Positions 46,685-55,600 of a stretch of DNA of 64,000 bases are shown here, one piece after another. The stretch's first letter is position 1; the number at the start of each line of letters is the position of its first letter. The notes under the pieces were generated by a model that saw nothing but the letters and a program-made list of their open reading frames with translations, ran no database searches and had not been told where the DNA came from. The position numbers and the translations under genes were made by a program. Source of the DNA: Maricaulis maris MCS10 (lineage in GTDB: Bacteria; Pseudomonadota; Alphaproteobacteria; Caulobacterales; Maricaulaceae); the NCBI RefSeq assembly GCF_000014745.1, contig NC_008347.1, positions 3,116,001-3,180,000 of the forward strand, written 5' to 3'.

Positions 46685-47052
46685 TGGGAACCTTCCCGGT
46701 ATGCATGCCCCGCGTCCGGGCATAAAATAAGTGCAGTGCCAGCGTCCTGACACCGATATTACGGACGTAGAAAGTCGGGGAAGGCTGAAGTCTATAGGCC
46801 CGATGTCGTTCAACCATGGCGGACATGGCTTGGACGCCGGGTAGGCGATCAGTATTCCGTCCGGCCAGTTCGGCCGCCCGTCCAAGCCCTTATGCGCACG
46901 AAATCGCGTGCAAGGCAAATGAAACTCCTATGGCACTGCTAGCGTGCAGCGCCTCAAACGAGACCTGGAGCATTCGCCATGATCGATGATTACCGCAACC
47001 CTGCGGCCAGCCTATCCTCAGCATTTTGCCAGTGCCGCAGCGAGGATCGTGA
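46685..47052. other. Divergent intergenic region with csp leader
   Basis: A 368-bp gap between the divergent csp and small membrane protein genes. On the csp side an AT-richer stretch (about 46725-46770) and a short inverted repeat at the ribosome site suggest a 5' leader, as is common for csp genes. I cannot point to a definite promoter. Long frames through it have arginine-rich shadow composition. Confidence 0.4.
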
Positions 47053-47346
47053 ATGACCCGGCGCGGCTTTCTCGAGCGATCCCGGCGCAACCGTCGCAAG
47101 CAAGCCGAATCCGGTCGCTCCTTCGACCCCGCCGCGATGATCCGCCTGGCCTTTTTCGGGGTGGCGATACTCGTTGCCGGTGCCGTCTATGTCGGTTTCT
47201 GGAGACAGGGCGATACGATCTACAATGGCCCGTGGGGTTTGATGCAGCGACTGATCACACCTGTTTTTCTGGGCGCAAACGCGCTCGAGATATTCGTATT
47301 GGTCGTCGTTGGGCTGGTGGCCTGGAGAATTTGGCGACGGCTTTGA
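47053..47346 (+). CDS. Small two-helix membrane protein
   Basis: A 97-residue protein with a strongly basic N-terminus (RRGFLERSRRNRRKQ), two membrane helices (IRLAFFGVAILVAGAVYVGF; ALEIFVLVVVGLVAWRIW) and a short periplasmic loop. A GAGGA precedes the ATG. No family recognised. Confidence 0.65.
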   Translation: MTRRGFLERSRRNRRKQAESGRSFDPAAMIRLAFFGVAILVAGAVYVGFWRQGDTIYNGPWGLMQRLITPVFLGANALEIFVLVVVGLVAWRIWRRL

Positions 47347-47362
47347 CGCGGCGAGCTCGCGG

Positions 47363-47758
47363 TCAGACCGACTCAAGCAGCTCGATCAGATACCCGTCCG
47401 GGTCCTTTGCGAAGCCGACGACGGCACCGCCCACTTCGGCTGCGGGCTCCGGGTCACGGATGACAGGCAGACCCGCCGCCCTGATCCGCTCTGCCAATAG
47501 CTTTGGGTCAGCAACTCTCAGGACGATCTTCACCGGATTGTCAGCATAGTTTCGAGCGCTGCCATCGGTCCAGTGCATCAGGGCAATGGCGCTGCCTCCA
47601 TCCGGAAACAACAGGATGACCTCGTCCATATGGCCAAGGGACAGATCCAGGACGCGCTTCATTCCAAGCGTGTTTTCATAAAACGCCGCCGACGCGGCCA
47701 GGTCGCTAACGCCAATTCCAAATGCCGCCACACTTGGAAGACTGTCAGGCTTGCTCAT
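47363..47758 (-). CDS. VOC/glyoxalase-fold protein
   Basis: A 131-residue vicinal-oxygen-chelate protein with two beta-alpha-beta-beta-beta repeats (AFGIGVSDLAASAAFYENTLGM; PVKIVLRVADPKLLAERIRAAGL) ending FAKDPDGYLIELLE, where Glu is a typical metal ligand. Could be a lactoylglutathione lyase-like or fosfomycin/bleomycin-type protein; substrate unknown. The start at 47758 fits domain length and has a GGGGGAGG upstream; a longer frame adds 80 implausible residues. Confidence 0.85.
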   Translation of the reverse strand: MSKPDSLPSVAAFGIGVSDLAASAAFYENTLGMKRVLDLSLGHMDEVILLFPDGGSAIALMHWTDGSARNYADNPVKIVLRVADPKLLAERIRAAGLPVIRDPEPAAEVGGAVVGFAKDPDGYLIELLESV

Positions 47759-48071
47759 GACACGGTTGGCCTCCCCCGGCCGTTCAGCCGGCAGATCCAT
47801 TTGTATCATTGTGTCAGACACCAGCCTGAAACGTCGGAACTGCCGAGGCGTCGATATGGAAATTCGGTCCGCAATCGGCACAAATTCACCAAACATGTCA
47901 ACAACTGCGGTTGATCGGTCCAAAATCTGGTGCCAAATCGAACTTTCAGACAATGAGCCGCTAAACCGATGCCCGGCCATGACATCATCCCTAGCCACGA
48001 CGCGGTCCCGGGTTTAATGCCTCTTCTGTCGGCATGGATCGGACAACGGGCAAACTGAAAGGTCGAGAATA
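47759..48071. other. Divergent promoter region, VOC protein and asd
   Basis: A 313-bp gap with somewhat lower GC than its surroundings. It should hold the promoters of the two divergent genes. I see no convincing -35/-10 pair, repeat or RNA element. Confidence 0.4.
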
Positions 48072-49097
48072 ATGGGCGTTAAAATCGCGGTATTCGGCGC
48101 TACGGGTGCGGTTGGCAAGGAAATGCTCACCATTCTGGCTGAGCGCCTGTTCCCTGCCGACGAAGTCCACGCTCTGGCCAGTCGGAAATCGATGGGTGTC
48201 GAGCTCTCCTATGGCGACAGAACCCTGCGCTGCAAGAATGCCGAAACCTTCGACTTTTCCAGCGTCGATCTGGTGCTGATGTCGGCCGGCGGCGATGTGT
48301 CGAAGGAATGGGCCCCGAAAATCACCAAGGCCGGTGCCATTGTCGTCGACAATTCCTCTGCCTGGCGGATGGATCCGGACGTTCCGCTGGTGGTACCCGA
48401 AGTCAATCTCGATGCGCTCGACGGCGTTGGCAAGAAGCGGATCGTCGCCAACCCGAACTGCTCGACGATCCAGCTCGTGGTTGCCCTCAAACCGATCCAT
48501 GACCGCGTCGGAATCAAACGCGTCAATTGCGCGACCTACCAGTCCGTGTCCGGCGGTGGCCAGGCCGCGATGGATGAATTGTGGACCCAGACCAAGGGCA
48601 TCTACGTCAACGACCCGATCGAGCCCCAGACATTCACCAAGCAGATCGCTTTCAATGTCATCCCCCATATCGACGTCTTCATGGAAGACGGCTCCACCAA
48701 GGAAGAGTGGAAGATGATGGTGGAGACCAAGAAGATCCTCGACACCAAGATCAAGCTGTTCGCGACCTGCGCGCGGGTGCCGGTTTTTGTCGGCCATTCG
48801 ATCGCCGCCCACCTCGAACTTGAAGCACCGATGTCGTCGGGCGAGGCGCGCGACCTGCTGCGCGAAAGCCCGGGCCTGATGGTCATCGATAAGCGCGAGG
48901 ATGAAGGTTACATCACCCCCGTCGAATGTGTGGGCGAGTTTGCGACATTCGTATCCCGCGTCCGCGAGGACCCGACCGTCGAGAACGGGCTCGCGCTTTG
49001 GATCGTGTCAGACAATCTGCGCAAGGGTGCCGCCCTGAACGCCGTGCAGATTGCCGAAGGGCTCCTCAACAAGGGCCTTCTGGGCAAGGCGGGCTGA
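48072..49097 (+). CDS. asd: Aspartate-semialdehyde dehydrogenase
   Basis: A 341-residue enzyme that reduces aspartyl phosphate to aspartate semialdehyde, feeding lysine/diaminopimelate, threonine and methionine synthesis. NADP motif FGATGAVGKEML, catalytic Cys in NPNCSTIQ, substrate-binding GGGQAAMDEL and RVPVFVGHS are present. Length is standard. ATG at 48072 after GGTCGAG. Confidence 0.97.
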   Translation: MGVKIAVFGATGAVGKEMLTILAERLFPADEVHALASRKSMGVELSYGDRTLRCKNAETFDFSSVDLVLMSAGGDVSKEWAPKITKAGAIVVDNSSAWRMDPDVPLVVPEVNLDALDGVGKKRIVANPNCSTIQLVVALKPIHDRVGIKRVNCATYQSVSGGGQAAMDELWTQTKGIYVNDPIEPQTFTKQIAFNVIPHIDVFMEDGSTKEEWKMMVETKKILDTKIKLFATCARVPVFVGHSIAAHLELEAPMSSGEARDLLRESPGLMVIDKREDEGYITPVECVGEFATFVSRVREDPTVENGLALWIVSDNLRKGAALNAVQIAEGLLNKGLLGKAG

Positions 49098-49195
49098 TCA
49101 GCCCGGCGCCGCAAGGCAGCCATGCGCAACAAGCGGGTCGCCATCGACAGGCGGGCTCCCTATGTGCGGTGTCAGTCATCGACCAAGGAGTCCGC

Positions 49196-50098
49196 ATGTC
49201 TACCGACACATCGACCGATATGCGGCGCGCCCTCGCAGCCGGTCTCTCAGGCTATCTGATCTGGGGCATTTCTCCGCTCTTCTTCCAAACGCTCGAATTT
49301 GCCAGTGCGGTAGAGATCATACTGCACCGGGTCGTGTGGGCCGTGCCTCTGCTGGCGGGCTCTCTCGCGCTGTCCGGACGATTGCGCGCCTCGCTTGGCG
49401 TCCTCTCGGACCGCCGCACCCTGCTGACCCTTTTGGCAACGTCCGCCCTGATCTCGGTGAATTGGTGGGGCTTCATATTCGCGGTCAATACCGGGCATGT
49501 CCTTCAGGCTTCGCTGGGCTATTACATCAACCCGCTCATGAGCGTTGCGGTCGGCGTCATCATCCTGCGCGAACCGCTGGGCCCCTGGCGCATCGCCGCC
49601 ATCGCGCTGGCAGCACTCGGGGTCGCCAACCAGATCATCACGGTCGGCGAAGTCCCGTGGCTGTCGCTGATGCTGGCCACCACATTCACCGCCTATGGAT
49701 ATCTGCGCAAAGTCGCCGCGGTCGACGGGCGGGCAGGCCTGTTGTGGGAAACCTTGTTCCTCTTCCCCTTCGCGATCATCGGCCTGGTCTGGCTGCAGGT
49801 CAGCGGCGCGGGGCACTTCACCGAGAACCCTTCCCAGGCAGGGCTTCTCATGGCCGCCGGACTGGTCACCGTCGTGCCACTCCTGCTTTACACGATCGGG
49901 GTCCGGGGACTTCGCCTTTCGACCATGGGGCTGTTGCAATTCATCGCGCCGACCCTCCAATTCACGATCGGCATCCTGACCGGAGAGACCTTCGAAACGG
50001 GCCATCTGATCACTTTCGCCTTCATCTGGTCCGGCGTCGGATGTTTCACCTGGAGCCAACTGCGCCGCGAACGAAAACTGGCCGCTGCGGCTGACTAG
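49196..50098 (+). CDS. rarD: RarD-type EamA transporter
   Basis: A 300-residue, ten-helix drug/metabolite transporter. GYLIWGISPLFFQTL, WWGFIFAVNTGHVLQASLGYYINPL and GLLQFIAPTLQFTIG are diagnostic of the RarD subgroup. Substrate is unproven (named after a chloramphenicol-sensitivity phenotype in Pseudomonas). ATG at 49196 with AAGGAG six bases upstream; a longer frame is excluded. Confidence 0.94.
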   Translation: MSTDTSTDMRRALAAGLSGYLIWGISPLFFQTLEFASAVEIILHRVVWAVPLLAGSLALSGRLRASLGVLSDRRTLLTLLATSALISVNWWGFIFAVNTGHVLQASLGYYINPLMSVAVGVIILREPLGPWRIAAIALAALGVANQIITVGEVPWLSLMLATTFTAYGYLRKVAAVDGRAGLLWETLFLFPFAIIGLVWLQVSGAGHFTENPSQAGLLMAAGLVTVVPLLLYTIGVRGLRLSTMGLLQFIAPTLQFTIGILTGETFETGHLITFAFIWSGVGCFTWSQLRRERKLAAAAD

Positions 50099-50208
50099 CG
50101 TCGCCTCGCGCACGACCACCCTTGACCAGGCTGGTCGGCTGGCCTTTGCTGTTGGGCAGCAAGCGATTGATCTCGAAGTGAATTCGAGGCCGGAACCGAG
50201 GATTCTCC

Positions 50209-51180
50209 ATGACTGATTTTCCGGCGCCACAACGGATCGCCACCAATGGTATCGAACTGTCGGTTCACCTTGCCGGTCCGGAGGCTGGCCAACCACTCCT
50301 GCTGGTTCATGGCTGGCCGGAGCTGGCCTATTCCTGGAAGAACCAGATCAGCGTCCTGGCCGAAGCCGGCTATCGCGTGATCGCGCCGGATCTGCGCGGT
50401 TTTGGCGGTTCCGACTGTCCCGACGGGATCGACGCCTACGCAATTGATGCGCTGATCGCCGATCTGACCGGATTGCTGGACGCCCTCGGGCATGAAAAAG
50501 CCGTCTGGGTCGGCCATGACTGGGGCGGCATCATCACCTGGCATGCGGCCATGCTGGCAGCGGACCGATTTGATGGCGTCATTGGCGTCAACACCCCACA
50601 CCTGCCGCGTGGCGCCCAGCCGCCGACTGAGGCCTTCCGCGAAATTGGCGGCGAGGATCACTATATCCTGCGCTTTCAGGAGCCCGGATTTGCGGAAGGC
50701 GTGTTCGAGGGCAAGGAAGACGATTTCTTCGCCTTCATCTTTGGCGCCCCTCCGAAAGTCGGAAAGCTGGAAGACTACTATCCGGAAATCACGCACATCC
50801 CTGCACAGTTCGCGGCCTTTGACGGTCGGGCGGAGAAGCGGATCGTCGTGAGGCCGGAGGATCGTGCGATCTATGCCGATGCCTACCGCAAGACCGGATT
50901 TGGCCCTGGCATCAATCTCTACCGGAATTTCGACGCCAACTGGCAGCGCATGGGCGGGGTCGACCATCGCATTGCGCTGCCATGCCTGATGGTTTCAGCG
51001 GAGCTGGACTTCATGCTGCCGCCCAAACTGGCCGGATGGATGCCGGCCTTGTGCAAGGATGTGGAGTTTGCCGTCCTCGACGCCTGCGGACACTGGACCA
51101 TGTGGGAACAGCCCGATGCCCTGAACGGCTATATGCTGGAGTGGCTGGAAAGACGGTTTCCGGCCTCTGGCCGAGCCTGA
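50209..51180 (+). CDS. Epoxide hydrolase-like alpha/beta hydrolase
   Basis: A 323-residue hydrolase. HGWPELAYSW holds the HGxP oxyanion motif, the nucleophile is Asp in VGHDWGGII (about residue 104) and the catalytic His is in CGHWTMWE. An Asp nucleophile with HGxP indicates the epoxide hydrolase group (soluble EH-like) rather than an esterase. The natural substrate is unknown. Confidence 0.92.
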   Translation: MTDFPAPQRIATNGIELSVHLAGPEAGQPLLLVHGWPELAYSWKNQISVLAEAGYRVIAPDLRGFGGSDCPDGIDAYAIDALIADLTGLLDALGHEKAVWVGHDWGGIITWHAAMLAADRFDGVIGVNTPHLPRGAQPPTEAFREIGGEDHYILRFQEPGFAEGVFEGKEDDFFAFIFGAPPKVGKLEDYYPEITHIPAQFAAFDGRAEKRIVVRPEDRAIYADAYRKTGFGPGINLYRNFDANWQRMGGVDHRIALPCLMVSAELDFMLPPKLAGWMPALCKDVEFAVLDACGHWTMWEQPDALNGYMLEWLERRFPASGRA

Positions 51181-51248
51181 CCGAATTCTCTGGCACGCAG
51201 GCCATCGCCTCGGCTACGCTCTGGCAGGGCTGAGACTGCGGGGTTGGA

Positions 51249-51647
51249 ATGAGCAAATCCGGGTGGGTCATCCACGGCTCGCGAAAGGTGGCGGAACTCG
51301 ACTTCGGCGCCGACACGACCATGCTGAACCTGCGACACGCCATCGCGGAGCTTCCTGGCATGCCGGGGTGGGCCAGGGATTTCGACATGCTCCTGGTAAT
51401 CAGTGACGAGGCCTCACTCGAGTCCTTCACCATGGAGGCCATGCAGGCGCACCAAGTCTTCATGCGTACCTGGAATGAGCGCTACCGGCAGGGGCATTCG
51501 CCCAAGACCGCCCTCGTGTGCGCCAGCGACCTCAAACGGATCATCCCGGAATTATGGTCTGCGATGACCCGTGAGGGCTGGAAAACCCAGATCGGGATTT
51601 TCACCAACCGGGCCGAGGCCTTGGAATGGTTGGCAGGACCGGATTGA
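51249..51647 (+). CDS. STAS-like small protein
   Basis: A 132-residue soluble protein, 68 bp downstream of the epoxide hydrolase gene. It has strand-helix alternation (FDMLLVISDEASLESF, KTALVCASDLKRIIPELW) and ends GIFTNRAEALEWLAG, the same C-terminal motif as the protein at 7654-8031. Probably a STAS/SpoIIAA-like domain of unknown role. No clear Shine-Dalgarno beyond GGAATG overlapping the start. Confidence 0.65.
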   Translation: MSKSGWVIHGSRKVAELDFGADTTMLNLRHAIAELPGMPGWARDFDMLLVISDEASLESFTMEAMQAHQVFMRTWNERYRQGHSPKTALVCASDLKRIIPELWSAMTREGWKTQIGIFTNRAEALEWLAGPD

Positions 51648-51669
51648 GCCGGTCGTAACGGCACCTGGC

Positions 51670-52809
51670 TCAAAGACAGCCGTAAACCGCTTCGATGATC
51701 CGGACCGGACGCGGGTCGCCCGCAAGGTGATGATGCTGGCGGTTCATGACATAGGCACCGGTCAGGCCGCGCACCGGATCCGCGAAGGCGCAGGAACCGC
51801 CCCAGCCTGAATGACCGACCGTCTCCGGCGTCGGGCCATAAAAGCCGGGCTTGATATTGCGCATGATGCCAGCACCCCAGGAGAGGTCGAAGGGCAGGAC
51901 CTTGTCAGGCCCGCTGACGCGTTCCTTGACCAGTTCCGCCAGGGTGGCCTCGGAGAGGAAACGCTTGCCCTCCAGGCGACCTGCATCGGCGTAGGGCGTC
52001 ATCAACCTGGCCAGGGCGGGCGCCGTCGCATGCGCATTAGCGGCCGGGAACTCGGCCTTGCGCCATTCAGTGGCACCACGTCGGCCAGGCGAAGACCAGG
52101 GCTTCAGGAAGGCCAGCTCGCGCGGCTGGGTCCGCTCGCCAAGGTCCGGGACCTGGCGAGGCATGGCGTGCTCGGCGGTCCGCCCATGCTCGCTTTCCGG
52201 CAGGCCGACATGAAAATCGATCTTGCGGGGGCCAAACACTTCCTCACGAAGAATGGCACCGATGGAGCGGCCATCCGTGCGCCGTGCGAGCGCATCGGCA
52301 ATGAAGCCGAAGGTGACCGGATGATATCCGGACCCTGTCCCCAGCGGCCACAATGGCGCCTGTCGGGCCAGGCGGTCCTCGATCAGCGCAGCGTCAAACC
52401 AGTCACCGGGGTCCATCTCCTCAGCGAGACCAGGCAGGCCGGCCTGGTGAGACAAGGCCTGCGCCACCGTGACCGACGACTTCCCACCGGCGGCAAATTC
52501 GGGCCAGTAGTCGGCAACCGGTGCGTCGTAGGAAAGAAGACCGCGATCGACAAGACGGGCGAGAATCAGGGCCGCAATGGCTTTTCCCGTCGAGTAGACC
52601 GGCACGAGCGTGTCCGCTTCCCACTCGCGGGTTTTCTTTCGGTCCGCCCAACCGGCATGGATGTCGACGACCATTTCGCCATCAAGTGTCAGCGAGAAGC
52701 CGGCGCCGATCTCGTCATGATCGACCCAATTGACAAGAAAGGCGTCGGCCACGGGTTCGAATCCAGTGGCCACATAACCATGAAGGGCAGGCAGGGTGTC
52801 GGTGTTCAT
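51670..52809 (-). CDS. Class C beta-lactamase-fold serine hydrolase (EstB-like)
   Basis: A 379-residue serine hydrolase. The S-x-x-K nucleophile motif is VYSTGK, the second motif Tyr is in SGYHPVTFG, and the third element is HSGWGGS in place of KTG. This pattern belongs to family VIII carboxylesterases and D-aminopeptidase-like enzymes rather than true AmpC. No signal peptide is seen, so it is probably cytoplasmic and not an antibiotic-resistance enzyme. The start at 52809 fits family length. Confidence 0.9.
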   Translation of the reverse strand: MNTDTLPALHGYVATGFEPVADAFLVNWVDHDEIGAGFSLTLDGEMVVDIHAGWADRKKTREWEADTLVPVYSTGKAIAALILARLVDRGLLSYDAPVADYWPEFAAGGKSSVTVAQALSHQAGLPGLAEEMDPGDWFDAALIEDRLARQAPLWPLGTGSGYHPVTFGFIADALARRTDGRSIGAILREEVFGPRKIDFHVGLPESEHGRTAEHAMPRQVPDLGERTQPRELAFLKPWSSPGRRGATEWRKAEFPAANAHATAPALARLMTPYADAGRLEGKRFLSEATLAELVKERVSGPDKVLPFDLSWGAGIMRNIKPGFYGPTPETVGHSGWGGSCAFADPVRGLTGAYVMNRQHHHLAGDPRPVRIIEAVYGCL

Positions 52810-52841
52810 GTGAACTTGGCTAACGTGTGCCGCGATGGCGA

Positions 52842-53717
52842 TCAAGCGAACTGGACGGCCTCGGCCTGCAAAGTCAGAAGGGGCGCTGACAGGACGTCTG
52901 TTGCCGCTACCAGAGGCAGCTCCGGTGCGCCCCACTCATTCGCCCGCATCACAAGGCTGACCGTCGACGCAACCGCGTGTTCCAGCGCCTGCCGGGCGCT
53001 ATCGCCAGCCATCATCCGGCTTGTGAAAGCGGCCGTCAGAACGTCGCCCGTCCCGTTCGGTGCTTTCGGGAGCCGGTCATGGGTCACCAGCCAGGCCTCC
53101 GCGCTATCGACATAGAGAACACCGATCTGCCCATGCCTCGGCAGCGATGAAACGAGGACCGGACGCTCCATCGCCCGGGCCGCCCGGACAATCGAGGCGA
53201 GATCGGTCAATGGTCGTCCGGTGATGTGGCCGAGCTCAAACAGGTTGGGCGTGACCAGGTCGGCCCGGCTGATCAGCTGGTCCTTGATGGCCGCTGCGAT
53301 GGCCGGTGCCACATACAGGCCGCCCGGCGCATCTCCCATGATCGGGTCAACGATAATGGCCGGCGTCGGAGCAAAGGCCTTCACGCCCTTGTTCACCCGC
53401 CGCCCCTTGCGAACCACATCGATCACAGCGGCCGTGTCGAAGACCTGACCGACATCCGCGAAATAGCCAGTCAGGACAATGTCGGTGATATCCAGCAGGC
53501 CTTGATCGGCAATTCCCGACAAGACGCCCTCGAACTGGTCCTGTTCGACCTCTCCACCGCCCGGGGCGCCCCAGCCGGGATGTCGCCCGTACAGGACGGT
53601 CGGCACCAGCATGGTGTCGATCTTCGCGGCATTGAGCACGCGCTGGGAGGCCCCGCCCCCCACAGGGGAGGCGGCAACGTGACTGGAAAGGATCAGCGCC
53701 ATCGGCATGGAAATCAT
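52842..53717 (-). CDS. pdxY: Pyridoxal kinase
   Basis: A 291-residue ribokinase-superfamily enzyme phosphorylating pyridoxal in the PLP salvage pathway. Seen are the N-terminal LSSHVAASPVGGGAS, VDPIMGD, LVTPNLFELGHITG and the anion-hole PNGTGDVLTAAF. PdxY/PdxK type; the two cannot be separated here. It lies 32 bp before the serine hydrolase gene on the same strand and 45 bp from the divergent lyase gene. Confidence 0.92.
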   Translation of the reverse strand: MISMPMALILSSHVAASPVGGGASQRVLNAAKIDTMLVPTVLYGRHPGWGAPGGGEVEQDQFEGVLSGIADQGLLDITDIVLTGYFADVGQVFDTAAVIDVVRKGRRVNKGVKAFAPTPAIIVDPIMGDAPGGLYVAPAIAAAIKDQLISRADLVTPNLFELGHITGRPLTDLASIVRAARAMERPVLVSSLPRHGQIGVLYVDSAEAWLVTHDRLPKAPNGTGDVLTAAFTSRMMAGDSARQALEHAVASTVSLVMRANEWGAPELPLVAATDVLSAPLLTLQAEAVQFA

Positions 53718-53762
53718 GCTATATCCAAAACCTCACCGAGCAGAAGCCCCGGAAACGACTTG

Positions 53763-54611
53763 ATGCGACGACTGATCCGTTCGGCCCTTTTTGTGCCTGC
53801 CTCCAAACCCCGGGCGATCGAGAAGGCTGCCCATGTCGGGGCCGACCTTCTCATTCTGGACCTGGAAGATGCTGTCGGGCCGGATGAAAAGGGCGAGGCG
53901 CGCACGGCGGTCGATGTCGCGATGCACTGCTGGGAAGCATCAGGATCGGTGCGCGCCGTCCGGGTCAATGCACTCGACAGCGAGTGGGGCGCCGCGGACA
54001 TGCGGGCTGCCGCACGGGCTGACGCCATAGTCCTTCCGAAAGTCGAGCAAGTCGGCGACTTGCATGCAGCCCGCTCGGCACTCAGCTCGCATGGGTCTTC
54101 GATCCCGATCTGGGCGATGATCGAGACCCCGCGCGCCCTTCTGGCCCTCAACGCCATTTCCAGTGCCGTCGGTACAGGGCTGGCGGGCCTGATTGCCGGG
54201 ACCAATGATCTTTGCAAGGAGCTTCGCTGTTCGCCCGAGCATGAACGGCTGGCGCTGGTTCCCCATCTGGTGAACATGGTCTGCGCCGCCCGGGCGAGAG
54301 GCCTGTATGTGCTCGATGGGGTCTATAATCATTTCAAGGACCCCAAGGGGTTTCGGGCCGAGGCCGAGCAGGGTCGTGCCCTGGGATTTGATGGCAAGTC
54401 ACTGATCCATCCGGGCCAGGTCGACCTGGCCCATCTTTATTTCGGACCGACAGCACGCGATCTCGAGCATGCCGCGAAGATCGTCGCCGCCTTCGCCAGT
54501 CCGGAAAATGCCGGCAAGGGCGTCATCGCTCTGGACGGTGACATGGTGGAACGCCTGCATCTTGAGGCCGCCCGGGCATTGCTGTCGACCGCTAGCGAAA
54601 ACGATTCCTGA
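53763..54611 (+). CDS. HpcH/HpaI aldolase / citrate lyase beta-like (CitE family)
   Basis: A 282-residue TIM-barrel lyase. The signatures are RSALFVPASKPRAIEKA, LLILDLEDAVGPDEK, WAMIETPRALLAL (metal-ligand Glu), GTNDLCKEL and GFDGKSLIHPGQ. Members cleave CoA esters such as malyl-CoA, citramalyl-CoA or methylmalyl-CoA; no alpha/gamma citrate lyase subunits are nearby, so a stand-alone malyl-CoA or citramalyl-CoA lyase is likelier. The ATG at 53763 follows GGAAACG. Confidence 0.9.
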   Translation: MRRLIRSALFVPASKPRAIEKAAHVGADLLILDLEDAVGPDEKGEARTAVDVAMHCWEASGSVRAVRVNALDSEWGAADMRAAARADAIVLPKVEQVGDLHAARSALSSHGSSIPIWAMIETPRALLALNAISSAVGTGLAGLIAGTNDLCKELRCSPEHERLALVPHLVNMVCAARARGLYVLDGVYNHFKDPKGFRAEAEQGRALGFDGKSLIHPGQVDLAHLYFGPTARDLEHAAKIVAAFASPENAGKGVIALDGDMVERLHLEAARALLSTASENDS

Positions 54612-54696
54612 GACGTGAAACGCAGGCAAAATGCAGAGCAAGACTTGATGTTGCAGCACAAGACCGGCTTTCATGGCTGCTCTTGAGGGACCCTAA

Positions 54697-55050
54697 ATGA
54701 CCGATTCGACGATTATCTGGCACAATCCGCGCTGTTCCAAATCCCGGCAAACGCTGGCATTGCTGGAAGCTCGCGGCGGCGATCTTGAAGTGCGCGACTA
54801 CACGGAAGACATGCCGAGCGTGGCCGAGTTGAAAGCCGTCATGAAAAAGCTCGGCTTTGTGTCTGCGCACGAATGGTTGCGCAAGGCGGAGCCCGATTAC
54901 CGCGAACTCGGCCTCAAGGCGATCGAAGACGAAGAAGCTCTGTTCAAGGCCATGGCCAAATACCCCAAATTGATCGAGCGCCCGGTGGTCATTCATGGAG
55001 ACCGCGCCATGATCGGACGTCCGCCGGAGCAGGTTCTGGAGCTTTTCTAG
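54697..55050 (+). CDS. arsC: Arsenate reductase (glutaredoxin type)
   Basis: A 117-residue ArsC/Spx-fold protein. Catalytic Cys13 is in NPRCSKSRQTL, and the anion-binding Arg in IERPVVI. It is the ArsC/YffB-like length, and reduces arsenate using glutathione/glutaredoxin if it is a true ArsC. No arsenite efflux gene is adjacent, so the role in arsenic resistance is not certain. Confidence 0.9.
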   Translation: MTDSTIIWHNPRCSKSRQTLALLEARGGDLEVRDYTEDMPSVAELKAVMKKLGFVSAHEWLRKAEPDYRELGLKAIEDEEALFKAMAKYPKLIERPVVIHGDRAMIGRPPEQVLELF

Positions 55051-55059
55051 CATTCTTCG

Positions 55060-55590
55060 TCAGTCGGTCGCTGCGACCAGCTCACCACGATATTGAACGA
55101 TCAGTCCGACCAGCGGCAGGCTGAGCGCGACATCGAAAACATGCCTGTCACCGGCGCTGCGTTCATTCGCAACGACCCGTGGCGACAGGGCTTCTGGCAG
55201 TCGAATTCCCCACAGCGTGACCCCCTGTCGATCGAAGTGCAGGACCTCGTCCGCAAGTCGCAGTCGGAAGCTCAAACCAAACGGGCCGAAGCGTTCGGTC
55301 AGCAATCCGGCTGCACGACCCTGCCAGGTTGAAAAATGGCGCCCGTCATACCAGCGCTCGAGCAGTTCTCCTGCCCCCGACTTGCTGACCTTGACCAGGG
55401 CCGGTTGTTGTCGCCCTGCTTTTGGCAGACCCAGGATGCCGGCGATCAATGGGGCCAACGGGCGGGACCCGCGAACAATGTCTACGGTACCTTCAAACAG
55501 CACCGTCGAGTCCGGTGAATGGAGGGCCCGGGTGACCGGTGCCAGCAATGACCAGTCTGATCCCAGCAAGGCCTGATAGAGATGCGTCAT
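55060..55590 (-). CDS. DUF4166-domain protein
   Basis: A 176-residue protein matching the DUF4166 pattern: LYQALLGSDWSLLAPVTRALH at the start, LLTERFGPFGLSFRLRL in the middle and FDVALSLPLVGLIVQYRGELV at the end. Function unknown. The start at 55590, ten bases after the stop of the GbsR regulator, is preceded by GAGG. Two-gene operon with that regulator. Confidence 0.8.
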   Translation of the reverse strand: MTHLYQALLGSDWSLLAPVTRALHSPDSTVLFEGTVDIVRGSRPLAPLIAGILGLPKAGRQQPALVKVSKSGAGELLERWYDGRHFSTWQGRAAGLLTERFGPFGLSFRLRLADEVLHFDRQGVTLWGIRLPEALSPRVVANERSAGDRHVFDVALSLPLVGLIVQYRGELVAATD

Positions 55591-55600
55591 GCCGGATGCC

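Noticed and set aside
51670-52809. Antibiotic-resistance class C beta-lactamase
   Set aside because: The KTG motif is replaced by HSG and there is no signal peptide, pointing to an EstB-like esterase.
51811-53115. Forward frame of 434 codons over the serine hydrolase and pdxY
   Set aside because: Crosses two recognised minus-strand genes with intact catalytic motifs; composition is that of a shadow.
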